NCBI GenBank assembly: GCA_964489525.1
Contig: CAZAYY010000021.1
Location: 4,577-68,576, forward strand
DNA: 64,000 nucleotides
Source of the DNA: CAZAYY01 sp964489525
GTDB taxonomy: Bacteria > Chloroflexota > Anaerolineae > Anaerolineales > JABWBV01
Direction of reading: 5' to 3'
Positions 52,361 to 59,627 of this stretch are shown here, piece after piece; the stretch's first letter is position 1; the number at the start of each line of letters is the position of its first letter. The notes below the pieces were generated by a model, which ran no database searches, was not told the DNA's origin, and saw nothing but the letters and a program-made list of their open reading frames with translations. Made by a program: the position numbers and the translations under genes.

Positions 52361-53803
52361 GTGCACCCCCAAAAATTCCTACCCAACCTCGCATACACCC
52401 AATCCCGCCGCGCCCACTGGGATAAAGTTGCCCAGAGCATGCCCACCCTGAGCCGCTGGAGCCGTTTCTACCAGCAAAAACTGGCCGAATATTACCGGTT
52501 TTTCATCCCCCCAGGTTTAAGGGTTTTGGAATTGGGCTGCGGCAGAGGCGATTTGCTGGCCGCGCTGGAGCCTTCTTATGGTGTCGGGATTGATTTTTCC
52601 GGTCAAATGCTCAAACAAGCAAATGCCCATTACCCCAGTCTGCACTTTGTCCAAGGCGATGCCCATGCACTCCCCATGGGAACCCATTTTGATGTGGTGA
52701 TTCTGTCCGACCTGGTCAACGACCTGTGGGATGTCCAGCAGATGTTGGAAGGCTTACAGCGGGTTTGCCAGCCCCACACCCGAATCATCCTTAATACTTT
52801 TTCATACCTCTGGGAAGCCCCCCTGACCCTGGCGCAGCGCGCTGGCTTAAGTAAGCCCAGCCTGGAACAAAACTGGCTGGCCGTGGAAGACCTGGAACAC
52901 CTGCTGCACCTGACGGGATATGAGTTGGTTCGCCGCCGCCGGGCTTTGCTGCTGCCTTTGTATCTCCCTCTGATAACCACCATTGCCAACCGCTATCTCG
53001 CCCATCTCTGGCCTTTCAACCACGGCGCATTGACCAACTTCCTGGTGGCGCGCCCGGCGCCCTGCCCAAAGGCACCCAACAAGGCCCCGCTGGTTTCGGT
53101 CATCGTCCCGGCCCGCAACGAAGCGGGCAATATCCAGGCCGTGTTTGAACGCACCCCAGAAATGGGCGCCGGGACCGAATTGGTGTTTGTGGAAGGCCAT
53201 TCAACCGATGACACCTTCGCCGCCATTCAAGCAGCCATCAACCAATTCCCCCAGCGAAAAGCCCAACTTCACCGGCAAACTGGCAAAGGCAAAGGCGACG
53301 CCGTCCGGCTGGGCTTTTCCAAAGCCCGTGGCGACATCCTGATGATTCTGGATGCCGACCTGACCGTACCCCCGGAAGACCTGTCCCGCTTTTATGAAGC
53401 CCTGGTCTCTGGCAAAGGCGAATTTATTAACGGGGTGCGGCTGGTTTACCCGATGGAAAACCAGGCGATGCGCTCGCTCAACAAACTGGGCAACAAGTTC
53501 TTCAGTATTGCGTTTTCCTGGCTGCTCGGCCAACCCATCAAAGATACCCTGTGCGGCACGAAAGTGCTGTGGAAAAAAGATTATCAGAAAATCGCCGACA
53601 ACCGCGCCTACTTTGGCGACTTCGACCCCTTTGGCGATTTCGACCTTCTCTTCGGCGCGGCCCGCCTGAACCTGAAAATTGTAGACCTGCCCGTGCGCTA
53701 CCAAGCCCGGCGCTACGGCCAAACCAACATCAGCCGCTGGAAACACGGCTGGCTGCTGCTGCGCATGGTGGCCTTCGCTGCAGGGAAGCTAAAGTTTGTT
53801 TAA
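52361..53803 (+). CDS. Fusion of class I methyltransferase and DPM1-like GT2
   Basis: 480 residues from a GTG at 52361 with GAGGG just upstream. Residues 1-235 form a SAM methyltransferase (motif I VLELGCGRGD at 55-64, then GIDFSGQML and VVILSDLVNDLWDV). Residues 240-480 form a GT2 domain: PLVSVIVPARNEAGNIQAV, LVFVEGHSTDD, GKGKGDAVRLGFSKARGD, MILDADLTVPPEDL and the GTKVLWKKDY and FDLLFGAA loops found in polyprenyl-phosphate sugar synthases. No membrane helix follows, unlike the enzyme at 46442-47554. It may make a second carrier-linked sugar, or couple methylation to transfer. It reads divergently from the gene ending the minus-strand run. Confidence 0.87.
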   Translation: MHPQKFLPNLAYTQSRRAHWDKVAQSMPTLSRWSRFYQQKLAEYYRFFIPPGLRVLELGCGRGDLLAALEPSYGVGIDFSGQMLKQANAHYPSLHFVQGDAHALPMGTHFDVVILSDLVNDLWDVQQMLEGLQRVCQPHTRIILNTFSYLWEAPLTLAQRAGLSKPSLEQNWLAVEDLEHLLHLTGYELVRRRRALLLPLYLPLITTIANRYLAHLWPFNHGALTNFLVARPAPCPKAPNKAPLVSVIVPARNEAGNIQAVFERTPEMGAGTELVFVEGHSTDDTFAAIQAAINQFPQRKAQLHRQTGKGKGDAVRLGFSKARGDILMILDADLTVPPEDLSRFYEALVSGKGEFINGVRLVYPMENQAMRSLNKLGNKFFSIAFSWLLGQPIKDTLCGTKVLWKKDYQKIADNRAYFGDFDPFGDFDLLFGAARLNLKIVDLPVRYQARRYGQTNISRWKHGWLLLRMVAFAAGKLKFV

Positions 53804-53870
53804 GGGGACCTGATCCAACCCAGGTTTTTACCAATCAAAAGTTCGTTCATCTGGGCGTGGTGGGTGTTTT

Positions 53871-55538
53871 TCATGGCGATGGATTCAAATCAAGGTCACG
53901 AGGCTCTACTTTTTCAGAAAGCGCATAGAACACATCATAATCCCCAATCCGGGTTTCTTTCCAGGTCACGCCCAGGGCGGTGAAACCAGCCCGCAGGCGT
54001 TCGTTCAGTTCTGGGTGGTGGGTGGTGATGTAGGCGGCTCGTTCAGCTGAATCCACCTCCACCTGGTAAAGCGCATAACGGTTGTCGCGGCTGGTGTAGC
54101 GAAAATCCAGGTGGTATGGCAGCGCCGGGACGTAAACCAATTCTTCAGCCGATTCAAAAGCCAACGGGTACGCCACCCAATAATTGGTATATCCATGCAC
54201 CTCGCCATTTTCTTTAAGGAAATCCTGCAGTGCATCTATATGCCGGTGGTCAACCCAGGTAACCGGGTAAAACTGGGTGGTAATGCCCGGCGGGTAGCGC
54301 AGGGCGCTCTGCACGTTTCCTGCAAGGTGAAACACCAACACCATGACCACCAGGCCAAGTGCCCAACCACCATAATGCTGCTTAAGAGAATCAATGAACG
54401 CTGCCGCAAATAACGCCATGGGAACTGCCAGGGGCAAAAAATAGCGCCCGGAAGGGTCAGCGCCAAAGGGGGTGAACACAAACCCAATCACCAGCGCCGC
54501 CATCACGCCTTTAAGCAGCCCCTGGCCTGGGTTGACTTCCACAGCCAGGGCAGGCTCTGGCAGGCCTTTTTTCCCGCCTAAAACTCGCCAAAACACGGCT
54601 GCCCAAAACATGAGCACAAACGGAATCAAGGGCAGAGCCAGCCAGCGAATTTCCCAGGGGGGACGAAAACCCAAAATGACCGTGGTGCCCAATACCAGGA
54701 AAGAAAACAAATGCTGCAACACCGAATCAAAAACAGAAAGCCCCCCTACCCCTGCAATAGCCCCGCCGCCCATTTCAAACAGCAAAACATCCAACCCTCT
54801 GTTGACCGCAAACCACAACCAGGGAAATGCCCCGAGTGCCAGCCCGGCCAGCCCAACAGCAACCAGCCCCAACAAATGCGGCAGGGGCATCCCAGCCCGG
54901 ACGTGCCGGGCAGCCCAAAACAACAGCATGATTGCAACCGGTATCGAAAAAACCAGGGTAAGCCCAAAAGCCCACACCCCCACTCCAACCAGCAAACCCA
55001 TCCAGGCAAACCGCCCTGCCAACCTGGCAGGGCGCTCCTCGCCCACGCCCTGGCCTGCTACCCCCAACCCGGCCAACATGAGCAAATTGCCCAACAAGAG
55101 CGCCTCGCCGTACCCGCCCAGGCTGGCCGTGGTATACAAAGTGGTGTTCACGGTTGGAATGGCCAGCAGCCAGGCCGCCAGCGCACCGACCTGCCAGCGG
55201 CGAAAAATCTTTTCTCCCAATAACGCAGTGGTAATGATGGTTCCCAGGTATAACAACACCTGAACATGCCGGATCACCCAGGCGTGCTGGCCAAAAACCA
55301 GGAAGCCCAGGGCTACCAACATTGCATCCAGGCTGCCCATGTATGCCTGGCCGTAGAAAAAAACGGGAAAAGACCCCTGCAGCATATGCCGGGCCATCAG
55401 GGCAACAATCGCCTCATCGGAATTTAAAGGAACCACATCCGCCAACAGCAGCGCCATTTTTAAAAGCGCACTCACCAGCAGCCCACCAACCAGCCAGGCA
55501 AATTTTTGAGTCTTTAAAGGCATTGGCAAAAGTTTCAT
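53871..55538 (-). CDS. Polytopic GT39-like glycosyltransferase (SDEA type)
   Basis: A 555-residue membrane protein. The acidic pair Asp41-Glu42 lies in PLNSDEAIVALMARHMLQGSFPVFFYGQAYMGSLDAML after helix 1, a strong signature for a group of bacterial GT39-like proteins. It has about ten helices and a soluble tail (VEDIDAL-like residues HIDALQDFLKENGEVHGYTNYW). It is a single gene read against its plus-strand neighbours on both sides. Probably it transfers a sugar from a polyprenyl phosphate outside the membrane. Confidence 0.8.
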   Translation of the reverse strand: MKLLPMPLKTQKFAWLVGGLLVSALLKMALLLADVVPLNSDEAIVALMARHMLQGSFPVFFYGQAYMGSLDAMLVALGFLVFGQHAWVIRHVQVLLYLGTIITTALLGEKIFRRWQVGALAAWLLAIPTVNTTLYTTASLGGYGEALLLGNLLMLAGLGVAGQGVGEERPARLAGRFAWMGLLVGVGVWAFGLTLVFSIPVAIMLLFWAARHVRAGMPLPHLLGLVAVGLAGLALGAFPWLWFAVNRGLDVLLFEMGGGAIAGVGGLSVFDSVLQHLFSFLVLGTTVILGFRPPWEIRWLALPLIPFVLMFWAAVFWRVLGGKKGLPEPALAVEVNPGQGLLKGVMAALVIGFVFTPFGADPSGRYFLPLAVPMALFAAAFIDSLKQHYGGWALGLVVMVLVFHLAGNVQSALRYPPGITTQFYPVTWVDHRHIDALQDFLKENGEVHGYTNYWVAYPLAFESAEELVYVPALPYHLDFRYTSRDNRYALYQVEVDSAERAAYITTHHPELNERLRAGFTALGVTWKETRIGDYDVFYALSEKVEPRDLDLNPSP

Positions 55539-55685
55539 AAATCAAGCATTGGGTGACCAGTAATAGAATGAGAAGGGTTGCCTTTGAACAAAGTATAATC
55601 CTGGTATGCAGCAGGCAAGGCTGCTCAAACAAAACTGGCAAACCGGGCAAGAAACTCTGCAAAAGTATAATCCCGAAAATGTTTT

Positions 55686-57386
55686 ATGGCACACTCCAAA
55701 AGTCCTACTGTACACCAACCCCGCCAGCCTGCCCATATGAACCTGAACCCGGTTCTGCTGGCGTCCCTGGTAGGTCTGGCAGCACTGGCAGCCCGGGTCC
55801 TACCTGGGGCTCGCACCATTGACGATGCCTATATCACCTTCCGCTATGCTTATAACCTACTCAGCGGCAGCGGATTGGTATATAACCCTGGCGAGTGGGT
55901 TTTGGGCACCACCACACCAGTGTATGCTGCGCTGATGGCGTTTTCAGGTTTTTTTGCAGGCGGACCGCAGGCGAATTTCCCGGTGCTCGCCCTGGGAATC
56001 AACATCATCGCCGATATCCTGACGTGCTGGCTGCTGCTCTGGTTGGGAAGAAAGGGTCAGATTCCAGCAGCCGGGGCTGCTGCAGCGCTGGCCTGGGCAG
56101 TTTTGCCCTTTAGCGTAACTTTCGCCATTGGCGGGCTGGAAACCAGCCTGTTTGTCTTGCTGCTAACCGCAACCACCAGTGCCCATCTGGCAGAGCGTCG
56201 AGTTTGGACCGCCTTTCTGGCCGCCCTCAGCCTGCTCACCCGGCCCGATGCGCTGCTGCTGCTGGGTCCGCTAGCCCTCGACCGGTTCTGGACGGGCTGG
56301 GCTGCGCCCTGGCTGGCGCACCGGAAATCCAAACTCGACCATTCCGCCCCCAAAAAAGCCGCGCCGCAGCAAGGCAGCAATCATCGCCCCAACATCACCT
56401 GGGGTGAAGCTGCTGCCGCCACAGTGCCTGTTTTGGCCTGGTTCGGGTATGCAACCCTGGTCTATGGCAGCCCGCTGCCTCACTCCGTAACCGCCAAAAG
56501 CGTGGCTTACCTGCTGCCGGACACCCAGGCATTCGTCCGGCTGCTGCAGCACTACACCACCCCCTTCATGGAAAACCTGGCCTTTGGCGTGCCGGCGATC
56601 TGGGTTGGGGTCTTTCTACATCCATTTTTATTTCTGGTAGGCGCCCGGCGGCTGGCTCGTACAGCACCCCGGTTGTGGCCCTGGCTGCTGTACCCCTGGG
56701 TTTTTTTTGTGGTCTTCGCCATCGCCAACCCGCTCATTTTTCGCTGGTACCTGACCCCGCCGCTGGTTCCCTATATCTTTACCATCCTGGCCGGGGTGGC
56801 AACCCTGGGCGGGGATGTTCATTCAGCGCTGGCCGGGCGGTTTAAAGGCGCCCCCTCCCTGGCCTTGCTGGGCCGGGTCGCCCTCGTGATTGTGCCAGCG
56901 GCCCTGGCGCTGAATGGATGGGTGCGCCAGCCTGACCACGGGCTGACCCGACCTGCCCCTGACATGGCCTGGTATGCCCTGGAGCTGGAATATGCCAAGG
57001 CGGCAAACCTGCTGCTTAAAGAAATCGATGGAAAACAACCTTTGCCAACGATTGCCGCTGGCGATGTGGGCGTGATTGGCTACGTCACCCGTGCGCCCAT
57101 CCTCGACCTGGTGGGGTTGAATTCTCCCCAATCGGTGAGGTACTACCCCCTGCCGCCGGAAATGCATGCCAACACCTTCGCGGTCGCGCCGGATTTAATC
57201 CTCTCAGAAATGCCCGATTACATCGTACTGCTCGAAGTATATGGGCGCGAGTCTTTGTTCAAAAACCCCCAATTCCAGCAAACTTATACCCTGCTCTACC
57301 GGATCGAAACCGATATTTATGGCAGCGAAGGGATGTTGATTTTCAAGAAGAAAAGCAACGAATCAGGCCCACCCCCGGCCCCATAG
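55686..57386 (+). CDS. Polytopic GT-C-like glycosyltransferase (DDAY type)
   Basis: 566 residues. The acidic pair Asp46-Asp47 is in TIDDAYITFRYAYNLLSGSGLVYNPGE, a widespread signature of GT-C-like proteins. A later IGGLETSLFVLLLT and a tail with AAGDVGVIGYVTRAPILDLVGLNSP match the paralogs at 19491-20996 and 27586-29211. The ATG at 55737 is an alternative start that would leave the usual short N-terminus; neither has a ribosome site. TATAAT at 55666-55671 lies just upstream and would make the longer form nearly leaderless. The stop is inside a large palindrome. Confidence 0.78.
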   Translation: MAHSKSPTVHQPRQPAHMNLNPVLLASLVGLAALAARVLPGARTIDDAYITFRYAYNLLSGSGLVYNPGEWVLGTTTPVYAALMAFSGFFAGGPQANFPVLALGINIIADILTCWLLLWLGRKGQIPAAGAAAALAWAVLPFSVTFAIGGLETSLFVLLLTATTSAHLAERRVWTAFLAALSLLTRPDALLLLGPLALDRFWTGWAAPWLAHRKSKLDHSAPKKAAPQQGSNHRPNITWGEAAAATVPVLAWFGYATLVYGSPLPHSVTAKSVAYLLPDTQAFVRLLQHYTTPFMENLAFGVPAIWVGVFLHPFLFLVGARRLARTAPRLWPWLLYPWVFFVVFAIANPLIFRWYLTPPLVPYIFTILAGVATLGGDVHSALAGRFKGAPSLALLGRVALVIVPAALALNGWVRQPDHGLTRPAPDMAWYALELEYAKAANLLLKEIDGKQPLPTIAAGDVGVIGYVTRAPILDLVGLNSPQSVRYYPLPPEMHANTFAVAPDLILSEMPDYIVLLEVYGRESLFKNPQFQQTYTLLYRIETDIYGSEGMLIFKKKSNESGPPPAP

Positions 57387-57431
57387 AGTATCGTCCCCAG
57401 GCGGGTACACCTACCTGGGGACGATACTCTA
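57384..57431. terminator. Perfect 18-base inverted repeat between convergent genes
   Basis: The arms TAGAGTATCGTCCCCAGG and its exact complement flank a 12-base loop (CGGGTACACCTA). The left arm includes the stop codon of the membrane-protein gene. No T run follows in either direction, so it is an unusual terminator or a palindromic repeat that blocks read-through between that gene and sigA. Confidence 0.65.
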
Positions 57432-57456
57432 CAAATTCTACAGAAAACAAAGCGTT

Positions 57457-58686
57457 TTAGCCCAGGTACTCGCGCAGCTTTCTGCGCACTGCCGGGTGAC
57501 GCAGCCGGCTGAGGGCTTGCGCTTCAATCTGGCGGACGCGTTCGCGGGTAACCCCCATTTTGCGGCCCACCTCTTCAAGGGTATACGCCTGGCCATCCAT
57601 CAATCCATAGCGAAGCTGCAAAATCCGCACCTCACGAGGCGGCAGGCTGCTCAGCACTTCTTCCAAATGTTCGCGCAGCAGGTTATAGGTCGCCGTTTCA
57701 TCTGGTGCAGAGGCTTCGGTATCTTCAATAAAATCCCCCAAGACCGAATCTTCCTCATCATCGGTCGGGGTTTCCAAAGACAATGGGCGCCGCGCAACCT
57801 GGATCATGTTCTCGACTTTTTTCGCCGGGACATCCAACGCCGCGGCCAACTCATCCACCGATGGGTCGCGCCCCAAACGTTGGGTTAACTGGTGTTGGAT
57901 GCGCAGCAGCTTGTTAATCTGATCGCCCATGTGAACGGGTACGCGAATCGTCCGCCCCTGGTCCGCAATGGCCCGGGTGACAGCCTGGCGAATCCACCAG
58001 GTGGCGTATGTGCTGAACTTGTGACCGCGGCGGTAGTCAAATTTTTTGGCAGCCCGAATCAGGCCAATATTACCCTCTTGAATTAAATCCAGAAAAGGCA
58101 CCCCGCGCCCCATGTATTTTTTCGCCACGCTGATTACGAGGCGCGAATTGGCGGTGATCAAGTGTTCGCGAGCGGCCCAACCATCCTCAATTTGCATGCG
58201 AAGTGCATCCCGGCGGCGGCTGTCCAATTCTCCCCTGGCAAGCTCTTCACGCGACACCCGTCCACGCTCAATTCGCTGCGCCAAATCCACTTCTTGTTCT
58301 GCAGTTAACAGGGGAACCCGGCCAACTTCTTTCAGATACAAACCAATCATATCGTCTGTATCAATATTGGACAGGTAGTTTTCATCGGCTACGGCATCTT
58401 GCCGCAGGTCTTCCTCCATTTCATCTTCTTCAGCAATCAGGTCTTGCTCAGAAGGTTCAATAAGCGCCAGGTCTTCAATGTAATTCACCCCGGCACTCAA
58501 CAGGGCGGCAAAAGTCTCCTCCAACTGGTCCACATCCTGCTCGGCTTCTGGGAAGAACATGAGGATATCATCAATCGTGACAAAGCCTTTCTGCCTCCCC
58601 AATTCAATCAAGCGCGCAATGGGGGAAAAATCCTCATCATCCTCATCCTCATCCATGTCTTTAAGCACAGAATCGTCAATCTTCAT
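57457..58686 (-). CDS. sigA: Primary RNA polymerase sigma factor (SigA/RpoD)
   Basis: A 409-residue group 1 sigma factor. An acidic region 1.1-like N-terminus (10-100; DEDEDDEDFSPIAR...) is followed by region 1.2 (about 110-140, DDMIGLYLKEVGRVPLLTAEQEVDLAQRI). Region 2 (about 175-250) includes the -10 melting helix FDYRRGHKFSTYATWWIRQAVTRAIADQ. Region 3 ends near 330 and region 4 (about 345-405) has the -35-binding helix-turn-helix TLEEVGRKMGVTRERVRQIE. All housekeeping features are present. This sigma would recognise the TTGACA/TATAAT promoters seen in the window. Confidence 0.97.
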   Translation of the reverse strand: MKIDDSVLKDMDEDEDDEDFSPIARLIELGRQKGFVTIDDILMFFPEAEQDVDQLEETFAALLSAGVNYIEDLALIEPSEQDLIAEEDEMEEDLRQDAVADENYLSNIDTDDMIGLYLKEVGRVPLLTAEQEVDLAQRIERGRVSREELARGELDSRRRDALRMQIEDGWAAREHLITANSRLVISVAKKYMGRGVPFLDLIQEGNIGLIRAAKKFDYRRGHKFSTYATWWIRQAVTRAIADQGRTIRVPVHMGDQINKLLRIQHQLTQRLGRDPSVDELAAALDVPAKKVENMIQVARRPLSLETPTDDEEDSVLGDFIEDTEASAPDETATYNLLREHLEEVLSSLPPREVRILQLRYGLMDGQAYTLEEVGRKMGVTRERVRQIEAQALSRLRHPAVRRKLREYLG

Positions 58687-58789
58687 ATGTATAAATCCTG
58701 ATCCTTATATTTGAAGGGGGCCAATTCCTAGAACGTTTTTCAGACGAAAGGTGGAAATTCAAGCTGGATTTTTCAAAAAACCTATTAAC

Positions 58790-58818
58790 AGAATACTCTT
58801 CTTTCCATATTATGGCAA
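58790..58818 (-). promoter_or_regulatory. Candidate promoter of sigA
   Basis: The minus strand has TTGCCA (58818-58813, five of six matches), an exact 17-base spacer and TATTCT (58795-58790). The start would be near 58783, leaving a leader of about 97 bases before the ATG at 58686. Confidence 0.45.
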
Positions 58819-59427
58819 CCACTTTTATTGAGGAGATACTGCAGATATGCCGGGTTTGTTTGCGTTGAAAATTTTCTAAAAGTTGGTCGGCTTCCCTGTC
58901 TAAACCACAGGCAGGTGAAAATCCATTCCAGGTTTCAATCCCAATTGTATGATCCCGAATTGAAGAGAAAATAAAAGCATTCCTTTGAAACTCGTCGTTC
59001 CTAAAAGCGTTTGTGGATCTTTCTTTTAAATTAAAAAATTTGGAAGCAATGTTGCCTGTAACAATATACAGAATAAAAAAACGAAAGTCAAGCGGTTAAC
59101 TTTTTTTTAATCAAGCACTCATGCCAGGTGCTTGTCTTTACCAATAGCCTCACGGTTTGGTTGCGAGATACAAAAGCAGATTCCGCACGATTACATTAAA
59201 ATAAAATTAATTTTTCATGGTGAAAAGCGCAAATTGCTTGCAGTGATTAGAAAGTCATGGTAACAATATGGAATAAAGTTAACCTAACTTTAATTTTTAT
59301 GCTTCTGTTTCAATCTCTTTACACAAATTGATTGCTTTTGCCCATGCAGCACCCTAACCAGGTGTATGAATAACGTTATTTTAACGGCGCAGGGCAAAGT
59401 GTAATCGAGTATCCAATAAGGAGGATC
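58819..59427. other. Long AT-rich intergenic region upstream of hppA
   Basis: About 610 bases without a plausible gene on either strand. Features seen are a hairpin CAAGCAC-(9)-GTGCTTG at 59112-59134 preceded by an eight-T tract, AAGTTA-ACC-TAACTT near 59277-59291 followed by a T-rich tract, and the palindrome AATAACGTTATT near 59368-59379. The promoter of hppA should lie here but no strong pair of boxes is clear. A small RNA cannot be excluded. Confidence 0.45.
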
Positions 59428-59454
59428 ATGAAAAGAAGGTCTCCCTTCTTATAG
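59428..59454 (+). CDS. Candidate leader peptide upstream of hppA (MKRRSPFL)
   Basis: An eight-residue open frame, ATG to TAG, with an ideal ribosome site (AAGGAGG, five bases before the ATG). The codons Lys-Arg-Arg-Ser-Pro-Phe-Leu-Leu-like (MKRRSPFL) end 173 bases before the hppA start. A site this strong without a longer gene behind it is unusual and suggests regulated translation of a leader. There is no tandem run of one amino acid as in classical attenuators. Confidence 0.45.
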   Translation: MKRRSPFL

Positions 59455-59567
59455 GGCAGACAACCCCAAGAACATCGTTAACCAAAAGAGCAAATTGGGT
59501 TTCCCGGCGAACCTGAAGGGAGAACTGGTGCATATTGGCGGATGCGAAATCTGCCATTTTCCTTCTT
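59433..59567 (+). promoter_or_regulatory. hppA leader with alternative pairing elements
   Basis: AAGAAGG (59433-59439, inside the leader peptide) can pair with CCTTCTT at 59444-59450 to form a tight hairpin, or with an identical CCTTCTT at 59561-59567. Between them lies GGCGGAT-(5)-ATCTGCC (59537-59555) followed by ATTTTCC, a weak terminator-like stem. The arrangement looks like a two-state leader. It is read from sequence only. Confidence 0.35.
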
Positions 59568-59627
59568 GAAACCACCGGAACATTAAACTCACGATTTGCG
59601 CATTTGCGCCTAAACTCAGGAGATATT

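Noticed and set aside
58930..58990. GTTTCAATCCC-like string resembling a CRISPR repeat
   Set aside because: It occurs once only, with no spacing pattern and no cas genes in the window.
59455..59627. Fluoride riboswitch before hppA
   Set aside because: Pyrophosphatase genes can carry this class, but the required conserved blocks are not seen in the leader.
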